A stretch of 64,000 nt of DNA from NCBI RefSeq assembly GCF_047495875.1, contig NC_092461.1:93688431-93752430 (forward strand), written 5' to 3'. This DNA is from Pithys albifrons albifrons (lineage: Eukaryota; Chordata; Aves; Passeriformes; Thamnophilidae). How positions within the stretch are numbered: the stretch's first letter is position 1; each line of letters opens with the position of its first letter. The notes below the pieces were generated by a model. It worked only from the letters and a program-made list of their open reading frames with translations, did not search any database and had not been told where the DNA came from. Position numbers and translations under genes: made by a program. Below, piece by piece: positions 49,883 through 60,290 of the stretch.

Positions 49883-50277
49883 AGATCCAGGAGAAAAAGC
49901 AGGGACAAGGGCAGGAGCTCTGTGCCCCTCTATTTATATGCTCTGGGAATTGTAGCCACCAGGCCCAGGTGGGACATGTGGTTCACTGAGCACTCACTGC
50001 CCTCCTAGCTAAAGTGAGGGGTGCCGTAGCCAATTAGGGGCTCCAGGGGGTGTAACGTTGGTGGGCTGCCAGGTGGGAATTATTTGATTGAGATGCCAAC
50101 CACAGGGCTCCCATGCCATATGTGCTCCATGCACCTCACCACGTTGGCCACAGGTCTTACCATGTGGAAAGGCCTGGCCTCCTTCACCGTTTCCCCACAT
50201 CCCTTTCCTCCCAGCCAAGATGTTTGATTTGACCAACAATTGAACAACCCAGTGAGATAAAAATCTATATTCGCACA

Positions 50278-50926
50278 GTGCATGAGCAGTCCTGAGAAGA
50301 AGAACTTGTGGATGTTGCTTTATGAGAAGCTCAACAAGACCTGTGAACTTTGGTTTGCAGCCCAGAAAGCCAGCCTTGTCCTGGCTGTATAAAAAGAGTC
50401 ATGGCCAGCAGATTAAGGGAGATGATTCTGCCCCTCCACTCTGTCCTTGTAAGATATCACTTGGAGTGCTGCCGTCCAGCTCTGGGGCCCACAACATAAA
50501 AAGGACTTCTGGAAGTGAGCCCAGAAGAGGGCAACCAAGATGATCAGAGGAGGGCTCAAGAACTTCTCCTATGAAGACAGGCTGAGAGAGCTGGGGCTGT
50601 GCAGCATGGAGAAGGCTCTGGGGAAGCCATAGAGTAGCCTTCCAGTGCCTAAAGGGGGCCTACAAGAAAAATAGAGAGGGACTTTTCACAAGGCCATATA
50701 GTGATAAGACAAGGGGAAATGACTTCAAAATTAATGAGAGTAGGTTTAGATTAGATATTAGGAAAAAAATACTTCAGTGTGAGAGTGGTGAGGCACTGGA
50801 ACAAGTTACCCAGAGAAGTTGAGGATGCCCCATCCCTGGTAGTATTCAAGGCCAGGCTGGGTGGGGCTTTGAGCAACATGGTCTAGTAGAAGGGATCCCT
50901 TCTCATGTCAGGAGGATTGGAGCTAG
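50278..50926 (+). mobile_element. CR1 copy (outermost element), middle piece
   Basis: Continues the CR1 of 48715-48808. It carries the ORF2 C-terminal region and the 3' untranslated region in order: 'gagaagctcaacaag', 'gcagcccagaaagccagcct', 'gatcagaggagggctcaaga', 'gacaggctgagagagctggg', 'aggcactggaacaagttacc', 'attcaaggccaggctgggtg'. The frames are broken. It stops at 'ggagctag' where an antisense CR1 begins. Confidence 0.88.
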
Positions 50927-51180
50927 TTCACAGAATCACAGAATCACCAAGTTTGGCAGAGAGCTTCAAAATCATGTAGTCCAAGTGTCAACCCAACCCA
51001 GCACAACCATGTTCATCCCTAAATCATAACCCTAAGTGCCAGACTCAGATGTCTCTTGGACACTTCCAGAAATGGTGATTCCATCACTTGTCTGGGCAAC
51101 TCCTTTTGACATTCTTTCAGTGATTTTTTTTTTTTAATATCTAATCTCATCTTGTCTTTTTGCTTGAGACACAGCAGTAC
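50927..51180 (-). mobile_element. Second CR1, antisense, inserted in the first
   Basis: Begins 'ttcacagaatcacagaatca', the reverse complement of a CR1 tail. It continues with antisense CR1 3' sequence ('catgtagtccaagtgtcaac', 'gggcaactccttttgacatt', 'aatatctaatct') and ends by about 51180, where the first CR1 resumes. A 5'-truncated insertion. Confidence 0.82.
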
Positions 51181-51230
51181 AGATGATCATTAAGGTCCCT
51201 TTGAAAGCAAATGATTCCATGATTCTATGG
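51181..51230 (+). mobile_element. CR1 copy (outermost element), 3' tail
   Basis: 'agatgatcattaaggtccct' is exactly the CR1 sequence expected after 'ggagcta', and it ends in 'attccatgattctatgg'. Confidence 0.85.
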
Positions 51231-52171
51231 CAAAGGATGAGGAAGTGACCTGCATAACATCTCCAAGGAAACCTCTGGCAGAATCAGAAACTGAGGTCAA
51301 CCCACAGTGTCACACTTGGCTTGCTATTAGTTAGACTGTAAAAAAAGGTCACTGAATATCTTCAAGGCTTAAATGTTTCTTTAAAACAGCCCATAAGAAA
51401 ATTATGCTTGATTCTTATTCTTAGACAGTAGACTTATAAGAAAACTCTAGCAAAAAGCATAGATATGTACTGACCCTGTACCAAGTAGGACCCAGATATT
51501 ATTAAATAAAAAGTTTGGGGTTTTTTTAATTGAAGATTATTTGAACTCAGTTGTCATTGGTTCAAAAATTAGGAAAAACAAATTAGGACAAATACATGCA
51601 GGGATTTTCAATGCATGAAGGTTCTACAATTTTTTATATCTGTTCAATTTCTTGGGAACCAGCCTTTATTTGCTGTTAGAATATGTAGCACACTTCTAGC
51701 ACTTCACCAAAGTTTTTTTAAGACCACTAACACAAGAGAAATGTTCCATAGACCTTGCCAAAACAACTTTAAAATAATATGTTCTACTAAAAAATATTGT
51801 ACTGGAATTACAGCTTTTCTCACAAAAGTGCAATTATGATCAAAATATTGAAAGTTTTTTATCTTATCTTGGCCTTCTTTTTGAACATGTTCAGGCAGAA
51901 ATTTTAGTCAAAAGGCAAGAAAGACAAACTTGAGCAGTCAGAACTTTTATCAAGATTGTAATTTGTGATATCCATGTTCAAGTTCATGCCATTATTATTC
52001 AAATATTTTTGTAGCCCAGAGAGAATAGAAGGTCCTGTAAATATATCCTGTTTCATTTACATCCTATTCTTAATCACCACATAATAAAACCCAATGCACT
52101 ACATTGTCATCCACAGTGGAACAACTGTAGTAGTCCAAGTTGAAGAGACAAGTTGAAGTCTCATTCTGTAT
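51231..52171. other. Unique AT-rich stretch
   Basis: Nothing recognised. If the exon cluster to the right is real, this is its 3' untranslated or downstream sequence; an AATAAA-type signal (reverse complement tttatt) occurs at 51663-51668. Confidence 0.35.
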
Positions 52172-52232
52172 CTAAGTAGGTTGCTCAAATGATTCAAGTA
52201 AATCTGTAGCATCTATCTTCTTCCTCATATTT
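52172..52232 (-). CDS. Putative terminal exon of unidentified gene (segment 4)
   Basis: On the minus strand a strong acceptor (a run of about 11 T, then gaaag, plus-strand 52233-52250) precedes a short open stretch. In one frame it reads NMRKKIDATDLLESFEQPT and stops at TAG (52172-52174); in another it stops after 12 codons. The first reading is lysine/acid-rich and helix-like, as are the segments upstream. Its phase does not match the proposed phase-0 donor of segment 3, so the join is unresolved. Confidence 0.28.
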
Positions 52233-52389
52233 CTTTCAAAAAAAAAAAGGAAAGTTCATTTAAATGAAAATCAGAATAATGCCAATGTGACAAAAAAGTA
52301 TAATTTAGTGTACAATTATTTTTCCCTGCCAGCCTGATTTGACACAGTACTTAGAGTAAAACAGTACTTACATAAACAGAGATAAGCAC

Positions 52390-52500
52390 ATGTAAATTTG
52401 ATAACAATTTTTGTTTGGTTTTCTTCATTTTCCTCAACAATTCAAAAAGATCTCTCTTTTCTTTCCTAAGTCCTCTACATTCAGCGAACGTACTGACATC
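52390..52500 (-). CDS. Putative coding exon, paralogue of the next one (segment 3)
   Basis: A 111-base, 37-codon open segment on the minus strand lies between 'attactaag' (52501-52509) and a GT after 'tttacat' (52384-52389). It starts DVSTFAECRGLRKEKRDLF and continues into a lysine-rich helical core (RKMKKTKQKLLSNLH). The frame stays open upstream to about 52538, where a second possible acceptor, 'gtatttcag', lies. It is paralogous to segment 2 from first to last residue, with identical start, end and phase. I do not recognise the family; the composition suggests an amphipathic or coiled-coil helix. Confidence 0.4.
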
Positions 52501-52760
52501 CTTAGTAATTGCACACGAAATATCCTCTGTGACCTTTTCTGAAATACTGAAGTGTCCACTGTTTTAAGTGGAAAGATCCATCAAAAATTGAGGTTAACAT
52601 GTTTCTCTGTGACTCATGCTAGGTATGTTTTGTAGGATTTGTGCTATTGATGGATGACTTATAGGGAAAATTATTGAAATAAGTGATTTGCATATAAGTG
52701 AAAATACTTGTTTGTTATGTCAAAGAGATACATGGACCTAGAAATCATACAAGCTCTGAC

Positions 52761-52862
52761 GTGTAAATTTACTGACAATTTTTGTTCAGTTTTCTTCATT
52801 TTTTCCAACATTCCAAAGAGATTTCTTGGTCCATGTAGCTCTTCTTGCATTGCAGACACCTC
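52761..52862 (-). CDS. Putative coding exon, paralogue of segment 3 (segment 2)
   Basis: A 102-base, 34-codon open segment on the minus strand follows a good acceptor (pyrimidine-rich, ending 'ttttcttctag', plus-strand 52863-52873) and precedes a GT after 'tttacac'. It starts EVSAMQEELHGPRN and ends LEKMKKTEQKLSVNLH. It aligns with segment 3 over its whole length with one 3-codon gap and about half the residues identical, and nucleotide similarity is strongest across 'aaaatgaagaaaac'. Equal boundaries and phase 0-0 are what an exon duplication would leave. Gene and function unknown. Confidence 0.42.
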
Positions 52863-53078
52863 CTAGAAGAAAATAAAGAATAGCTATATGAAAATGACTC
52901 ACTGCAAAGCTATCTTTGTGAAATGTTTGGACCAGCTTAGCGTAAGTCTTAATAGTTTAAAACATTTAGCTATAAAACAATATACTATTTACATTGCCAG
53001 ACAAACAGACAAGAATGTGTTAAACAAATTAGAAAACATTCTTTAGATATTTCTGTCCTATCCAAAAATAAGTCTTAC

Positions 53079-53265
53079 CATCAGTAAAAAGGAACACTTT
53101 GCTCCTTTATTCAGTGCCACTCTGTGGTTTATTTTTTGTGACACACATTTCATTTTACGTAAACTGGTTACAACACTGTCTATAAAAGAAATCAATCTCA
53201 TCAGCTCAGAGGGGGCAATTTTTTCATCTCCAGTTTGACAGAAAAGGGTACTGCAAAATGAATTA
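53079..53265 (-). CDS. Putative coding exon (segment 1)
   Basis: A minus-strand open segment of 62 codons lies between an acceptor 'catctttcctccag' (53266-53279) and a consensus-like donor gtaaga (53073-53078). It includes ELMRLISFIDSVVTSLRKMK and then VSQKINHRV; the 'LRKMK..xQK' part weakly resembles the core of segments 2 and 3. The donor leaves phase 0, which fits the start of segment 2. Upstream, to an acceptor near 53364, a different frame is open ('KLEAVSSEIVPKDIWEGRVS' to a TAA), so either the exon starts at 53265 or a longer exon carries a one-base frameshift, as a pseudogene would. Confidence 0.38.
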
Positions 53266-53363
53266 CTGGAGGAAAGATGTGAGGATTCCTTCTAAGTACT
53301 TGCTGACACGTCCCTCCCAGATATCTTTTGGCACAATTTCACTGGAAACTGCCTCAAGCTTTA

Positions 53364-54599
53364 CTGAAAAATGTGTTTACAGGGGACCAATGGTTAGTAA
53401 AATGGATTTTATCAAAGCAACCTGAAACAAACCTATAGTATTGTTAGTCTCACTATGTGCAATAGTTTACCCTGCCTGTAGGTTCTTCATTACTAATGCA
53501 ATCAGGGGAGTAAAACACTCTCACAAATGAAGATATTTAATCCCTTTTTTGTTTAACTGAAGCAAAGAAAGTTCAGGACTGTTTAGGTGATAATAATATT
53601 GAGATGAGGAGATGGGTGTTAACTAGAAATGTCAATGAGCAATCTTCACTGTGAAAAAAAGAACTACAGGGACTTGCAAAATTCTTAAAACCCATATTCT
53701 TCATGTAAACTACATACCACTCACTATAGTATGACTACATTCTTTGCCCACATTGCAGTCGAAAAAGACAGTCTTTGGTATTTTGCTGTTTTGTACATGA
53801 TTTCTTCCTCATTACATGGATTGCTTCTATGACTGTGTTATAAGAGAGAAAGGCAGCTTCCTTCTTTCATGTGTGCATGTACATACATATGTAACCATGT
53901 GCACATATATATTTCTTATATTATTCATCAAAATCTCCACATCCTTATGTGTATGTGAAATGCTCTAGTATAATAGATGAAGGCATTAGGGAAAGTTGTT
54001 AAGCTTGGTATCATTTAATAGAAATCTTTATATGTTCCATTTATATAGTTTTATCTAGTCTATTTCATTAATTCATGAGGGAGAGTTCTGTTGTTAAGGT
54101 TACTAACACAGAACATGAGAGAGAAGAAATACCCCTGAGTAAAAGCCTTATTAACAGCCATTTAGTGAATTTAATTCTTTCTGGAATACTGCCACCAATT
54201 ATTTTTTGGCATGCTGACTTACACAACTTATACAGTATCTTATACAGACTGTTGCCATGTGTGCACACCACCAGAATTACCCTAATTGGCTGAGAATTTT
54301 GGAAGTTTCATCCTAGCTTGACCTGAACTTATGTGGACTAGAGAAATGAGAAGGGGAAAGAAAAAAAAGCTTTACTTCAACATTATAAGCAGGTATGTAC
54401 ACACAGTCTGCTTGCCATCCCTGAACTGCAAAGATTTTGTTTCTCTTCCTTCTCTGCCATGTTTTAAGCCTAGAGATTCCTGTTTAATAGGAATACAATT
54501 TAATTTCAAAGTAATCATGGAATGTTGATAATGTTCCTGTATTGAATGATCCAGAAAGAACAACATGCGTGTAGAAGGACTGTAAGGCATTTTTGTGGA
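53364..54599. other. Unique AT-rich stretch
   Basis: No repeat recognised. If the exon cluster is real, this would be intron or upstream sequence. No convincing further exon was seen by eye. Confidence 0.35.
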
Positions 54600-54835
54600 C
54601 TTTTAGGCATGAGGCACTCATTTTATGTGGATGAGAAGTTAGTTGGATGGTTGCATCCAGAGGGTAATGGTCAACAGCCCAGAATCCCACTGGACATCAG
54701 TGACAAGTGGTGTTCCTCAGGGGTTTGTACGGGACCAATGTTATATCTTACAGATGATAGAGATGAAGGGATTGAGTGCACCTCAGCAAATTGCAGATGA
54801 CACCAAGCTGAGTACTGACACATAGACTACATTCA
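54600..54835 (+). mobile_element. CR1 ORF2 fragment (reverse-transcriptase domain)
   Basis: Matches the CR1 reverse-transcriptase region: 'gagaagttagttggatggtt', 'gcatccagagggtaatggtc', 'gttcctcaggggtttgta', 'gggattgagtgcacctcagc', 'gcagatgacaccaagctgag'. The last is the FADDTKL motif region, here with a frame change. Truncated at both ends. Confidence 0.8.
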
Positions 54836-57434
54836 ATATTCTCAGTGAGAGTTGTCCGCCCATTTCAGAGGGCAGAGTTCATCTTTAGCAGTTTAGGCAC
54901 AGCTCCTAAGCAATGATTTATACATTGTACAAAGCTTAAATTATTCCTAGGTTGACAAAAATAACACACAAGATTCTCCCATGCCCTCCTTGGCTTTTTT
55001 CCATTATACCCATTACTGAAACTAATTGTCCAGTGTTCATTATAAGGATGAGGTTATGTCTTGTGCTGGAGTTTTGGGGTTAATTTCCTGAGTGAATCAG
55101 GAATGTATAGCTCAGTTAAGGCATGTTCCAAAATCCAATGAATTCAGAGTGCCTATGTAATGAATGCTGCATTATGTCCTGTATTGCTTACCGGTTACGG
55201 AGAAAGTGATACCGTCTTTCAGCCCTATCATTAAAAGCAGCATCAAAAGCCTTACCCATTGGGTTATTGCAAGTAGATAATATATGATAACACATATGGA
55301 GAACAGAAATCAGAGAACAGAAAATACTTGCTAATTTTGTGATAGGGACAACAATACGAAATTTCTCTCTCTATGAGGCCCTTTATACTTGTTAACATTC
55401 AAAATAATGAAACATTTTCAAATTAATGATAAATTAAAAATAAAGCCTTTGGGAACTGGAGTTTTGAATATATATGAAGAGTTGCAAGGCTCATTAAAAT
55501 ATCCACCCTCAGCTAATAATGTGTTCTTTGCTTTCAGTTTCAGCAAGAGGAAAAGCTTTCTATCCTACAGACAATACTAAAATAAACAGACATCAAATAT
55601 GTAACATTTTATGTAACAGTGAATTCAGAAAAAACAACTTGCTAGCAGTCAGGAATTTACCTTATGTTCCTGAAAAAGAACAAATAATGGTAACAATAAC
55701 AAACTCTAAGAGGTGGTCTCAGAGTGGGCTACCAAAAAGATACTCCAAAAAACTTGGAAGATGATTATTTGGACCGAGAACTTGAGAACTGTCAGAAACT
55801 CAAAAGCAAGGAAATGTTTGTAGTCCACTTCTGATGTTTTTATCTATGTTTGCACTGACAAAGATAAAGTTCTTAGTGGAAAAAAAAGACATTGCTGGTT
55901 TGTTGAACCTGTGTATTTTCTATTTTCAAATATCCCATCTACAAGACAGCAAATAAACAATACATGACACCTACTTTCAGTGTTGATGTGAGCCCAGCAT
56001 TTTCCAAGAACAAATTTAGATGGAAATTCTGTCACTTTAGTCAGAAATAAAGCTGACTGAAAGTTGCAAATATATTTTCAAGTGAAAGAAACTTAAAGGT
56101 ATCTTCACTTTAAATAGATAAAAATCACACCTTTTTTTTTCCCTTTCAAATTGTATGTATGATCAGAAAAAGATTAATTTAAAAGATAGCAAATTCTTAC
56201 AGTTAAATTATTCATGTTTGTGTACAGGTGCATCCATATACATATCTATGAATATTTATGCATGTATCTATAGAAATTTATTCTCATTTTCTTATTTACA
56301 TTCAACATGGTAGTGAGATAAATAGCCTTGTGTATAAGTGAGAATGAGAACTTATGTTTTCCAGTGGCAGACTCTGGATCCCTACCTTGATGTAACATGT
56401 GGTATACTGGACAAAGTGAAATGCACAAGAGCACACAGTTAAATTATTCTTTTCGTAGGGAAGAGCACAAGGGTCTGATCTCAGGGAAACACTTCAGGTC
56501 AAAATCCTTATCTACATGGAGAATGTAAAGCTCTGCTGTTTCTGTGATGTTGTTATGCACTTGCACTCAGCACAGGATTTATGAGAAAATGACAGTCCTT
56601 CAAAGGTTCTGGCTTGCTTTTTAGGTTTCTATCCTTTGGCATTCTCCCTTAAATTATATAACACTAAAAAAGCTATCTCTTCCTAATAAACAAAAGAAAG
56701 AAGTTTTGTGTGAAATGGTTAGTTTAAAAATAAAAATAAATTCAATTTTATATAGAAAGAACAAGTAAAAAGTCTTGGACTCCAGGGGTCTTACTCCATT
56801 TCATTATTTTGCTGTAACTATTTACTTACAAGCTTTTACCATGGACAGTGGCATTTGGCTGAAGACCAATATTGACTTCTGATCTATAAACCGCTGTATT
56901 AGATTTGGTAATAGACCTAAAGAACCTTATGTGCAAGGTCCTGTGATATCTTCTACACTGTCACATTGTGAATAAACCTGACGGAGTACTTTCAATTTAT
57001 AGTCTCAGGTGCTCTCAATTTGTGCTCAGCACAAACAAAAGAGTGAAAGAGAAGGAAGTCACAAGCTTATAGAATGGTTGGGGTTAGAAGATCTCCTATG
57101 GAGACCATCATATTTTCCATTTTGCAAAACAATTATTAGTGGTCCTTTGTGTACTTTTCATTGTAAATATGCAAGTCTTCAAAGATTTCTACTTTGTTCA
57201 TTGATAGCTGTGATCCTTTCCATTCTGGGCAAGCTGAATTGACAGACTTCAATAAATACACTTCAGTATTTTTTCTCTCTCTTTCCCCCCCCCCCCCCCC
57301 CAAGGATTTGGTTTGTTGGTATGGTTTTTAGTTTGTTTGTTTGTTCTTGTGTGTGGTTTTGTTTGATGTGGGGTTTTTGTTTTTGTTTTTTCTCTATATG
57401 TTTGTTAGTTTATTGTCCTACAGTGAACCTGATA
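54836..57434. other. Unique AT-rich stretch; poly-C run at 57285
   Basis: No gene supported. The ORFs at 55389-55580 and 55844-56035 have no domains. A 17-base C run (57285-57301) and GTTT runs precede the next CR1. Confidence 0.45.
57285..57301. repeat. Poly-C homopolymer, 17 bases
   Basis: Uninterrupted C run after a CT-rich tract. Confidence 0.95.
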
Positions 57435-57975
57435 ATGTTGTCCCTCAGGAGTTGGTACTGGGTCTGATACTGTTCAGCATCTTTGTTGGTGACATGGACA
57501 GTGGGATTCAGGGCATCTTCAGTGAATTTGCTGACAATATCAAGCTGTGTGCTGCAGTTGACATGCTGAAGGGAAGGGATGTCATCCAGAGGGACAGGCT
57601 TGAGAAATGGGCCCATGCAAAACTCATGAAGTTAAACAAAGCAAAGTGCGAAATCCTATACCTGGGTCAGGGCAATCCCAGGCACACCTACAGGCTGGGT
57701 GGAGAAGTGACTGAGAGCAGCCAGGCAGAGACAGACTTGGGGATGATGGTAACAAAACTCTACATTAACCAGCAATATGTGCTCACAGCCCAAAAAGCCA
57801 AACTGAATCTTGGACTGCATCAAAAGCAGTATGGCCAGCAGGTTGGAGAAGGCGATTTTCTTCCTCTGATCTTGTGAGAACCCACCTGGAGTGCTGTATA
57901 TGCTTCTGGTGTCCCCAAAGTAAGAGGGACAAGGAACTGCTGCAACAAGTTCAGAGGAGGGCCACAATTCTCCGT
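57435..57975 (+). mobile_element. CR1 ORF2 fragment with long surviving frame
   Basis: About 140 codons stay open (up to 57877) and translate to recognisable CR1 reverse transcriptase: an active-site region 'FSEFADNIKLCAAV', then 'GRDVIQRDRLEKWAHAKLMK' and 'KCEILYLGQGNPRHTYRLGG'. The usual FADD active-site box reads FADN, so the second catalytic aspartate is lost. After the stop, CR1 sequence continues ('gagaacccacctggagtgct') to about 57975 without the 3' tail. Dead copy, truncated at both ends. Confidence 0.88.
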
Positions 57976-58949
57976 ATAGAAATTCAACACTTAGTGTCAT
58001 AATTCTGATATCTAGGAGCAGTAACTGTCAGAGAATTATTTCCAAATTAATTTTCAGAATAATCCAGAAGGAATAATTTCTGGTGTGCAATTGTTGTTCA
58101 TGTACATTTTGTCATGTCAAGAAAATGTAACATCATAAAGACTAATATCCAATGTGTTGTTATTTAAGACAATTTCATAATTTTTTTTATAGGTTAGATT
58201 TGAAGAGACTTGGAACTATCACTAAGGCAATATTTCACAGTGGCAATGAAACCAAAACCAATGTAAAGTTCTCTGGAGTTAAACCCATATTGGAATATCT
58301 AATTATTGGCATAAAATCATTATTGACTCTTCAATGAAAGGCTAGGTGAGACTGCTGAGGGTAGCTCTGAAATATGTTCTGCTCATCTGTTCAGGTTTTG
58401 TAAGAATATACAGTATTAATTCTGCCATTCAATTAAAAATTACAAGAATTACTATAGTCATTGCAGAAATATATATAGTGTATATTATCTGCAAGATACA
58501 TATAAGTTCCTTGAAGAAATTATTTACTTTCAGTTGGACTTGAGGTGATGTACAATGCTCTCTTAAATACAATAAGAAAACTCCTATATTTTATTTTTTT
58601 CTCAGCATACTCTGGTTACTATTTCTAACTGTGATTAAATATTAAGTAAGCTGCCTCCATTATAGTTGAGACTGACTTACATTTTATTGATGAGGACTTT
58701 TATTGAGCTTTTAGGCTTACCCCTAAAAAAGCCAAAGATTAATTCACTCCTAAGAAAATACAGGAGAGAAGAAACATTCATCACAAAGTTATGTGATTCA
58801 TTATCAGACAAATATTTTCCTCGTCTCTTATTCTTAAAGTCTTTCTCATATTCTGAAGCAAGAAGGTTTTATTCTTTCCAAAATTCTCTTCTTTCTTGTT
58901 TGGATCTCACACCATTGAATCATAGGAAACCCATTCAATTCAATTGGTG
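57976..58949. other. Unique AT-rich stretch
   Basis: No recognised feature. The 112-codon ORF at 58666-59004 has no motif and runs into old CR1-like sequence. Confidence 0.4.
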
Positions 58950-59290
58950 CAGGGTCAACCACTTAATCCTACTATTACACATTTGTATATTCTTATCCAT
59001 GTAAATGTTAAATCCTGTTTTCAATCCCAATAAGCTCTTGGCATTGATGGTACCTTCAGGCAATTAGTACCCAAATCTGCTTGTGTGAGAATGTACTTCC
59101 TTTTATCAGTCATAAGGTTGTAGCATTTCAATTTTCCTAAATGTGTAGTACTGTGATAGAAGGTGAACACATCTGCTTTAATTTTATTCTGCACTGTACT
59201 GTTTTGTCCACTTCTACCTTTTTCAGTCCTCTTTCTAAAGTAAACAGTTCAACTCTTTTCAATTATATGGAGACAAAACTATGAGTGTTT
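58950..59290 (-). mobile_element. Possible ancient antisense CR1-like relic
   Basis: Plus-strand phrases such as 'tgtgagaatgtacttccttt', 'tatcagtcataag', 'gatagaaggtgaacac' and 'aaagtaaacagttcaact' follow, in order, the antisense 3' part of old sauropsid CR1 families as I remember it. Divergence is high and there is no tail, so this is a tentative call. Confidence 0.4.
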
Positions 59291-59979
59291 TCTACTGAAA
59301 GTAATGCTGAGTGAGTTTGCTCTTGGTTTAATTGAACATTAGCTATGAGGACTGCTACTTCCTCATTCTTTTCTTGCATGACAATTTTTCTTGATAGTAT
59401 ATTTTATTTGGTTTTAAAATAAGTGTTAATTTAACTATTTTGGGAAAGTTATTAACTGATTCTGATGCAAGGGAAATGTTTTCCACTAGTTATGGTTCCT
59501 AAAATATATGTGAAAAAAATGATCTAGGAAAAACAATTCAGAGTATAGAAGCAGACAAATAAATCAGAAGAAAATGTGGACATATTTATACATTTTATAT
59601 ATTTTAATTGCACTGGCACTTTCATTTTTCTGTAATTGCACTTTAATTGCATATATTTTTCTAAATTTAAAAAGTAGTTAAAATGGCATTGTACTAGATG
59701 AAATAATTTCAGACACTAACTGCAGCTGTTTTTAACAATCCATGTGTGGAATAATTTCATAGTCTTATTATATAAGGCATTTAAAAATTGCGGTTGAGCA
59801 ATTTTGCTTGCAATCAGCAAAGATTCTATAATATTATTTTTTAGTCATCAAAGACAGCAAAGCTGAAACCTGCAAACTAAAAAAAGTCTATTCCTTTTGC
59901 CTTCTGGGAGACCTCTTGAGGCTCTGAAGTTTGGAAAATCATTTACCTTAGATGCCTCCTTTTCAGTTTAAGAGACTGC
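59291..59979. other. Unique AT-rich stretch
   Basis: Nothing recognised. Confidence 0.45.
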
Positions 59980-60290
59980 TGCAATTTAACCCCAGCTGGT
60001 GACTAAGCTCTATTCAGCTCCAACTCACTTTCCTGGTGGTACGAGGGAGAGAATCAGAAGGGCAAAAGTGAGAAAACTCACGTGTTGAGAAAAAGGCAGT
60101 TTAATAGGGAAAGCAAAAGCCATGTGCACAAGCAAAGCAAAACAAGAAATTCTTTCCCTGCTTCCCATGGGCAAAGAGGTGTTCAGCCATGCCCAGGAAA
60201 GCTGGGCTTCATCACACCTAACAGTGACTTGGAAAAAGAGATACCATCACTCTGAACATTCCCCCCAGTTCCTTCTCCATACTAGCTATT
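59980..60290 (-). mobile_element. ERV LTR, 3' part (family VI)
   Basis: On the minus strand it shows a pyrimidine-rich end, a polyadenylation signal ATTAAA (plus-strand tttaat at 60100-60105), 'ttgctttgcttgtgcacatg' and 'catgggaagcaggga'. On the plus strand 'aaagcaaaagccatgtgcac' is typical of an LTR family I recognise from songbird-like genomes, and the GC content stands out. The other end is missing near 60290 and no target duplication could be defined. Confidence 0.7.

Larger units (their letters stand above)
48809..50277 (-). mobile_element. ERV LTR (family V) inserted in CR1, itself interrupted
   Basis: Read on the minus strand it starts TGTGCGAATATAG and ends GATGCTTTACA. A TATA box (TATAAATA, plus-strand 49931-49938) lies downstream of a GC-rich segment, followed by a pyrimidine-rich U5-like part. 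Its two halves, 48809-49109 and 49843-50277, are separated by another LTR. Outside it on both sides lies the same CR1, with short matching flanks (gaatg/gcatg) that may be its target duplication. Edge positions are good to a few bases. Confidence 0.7.
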
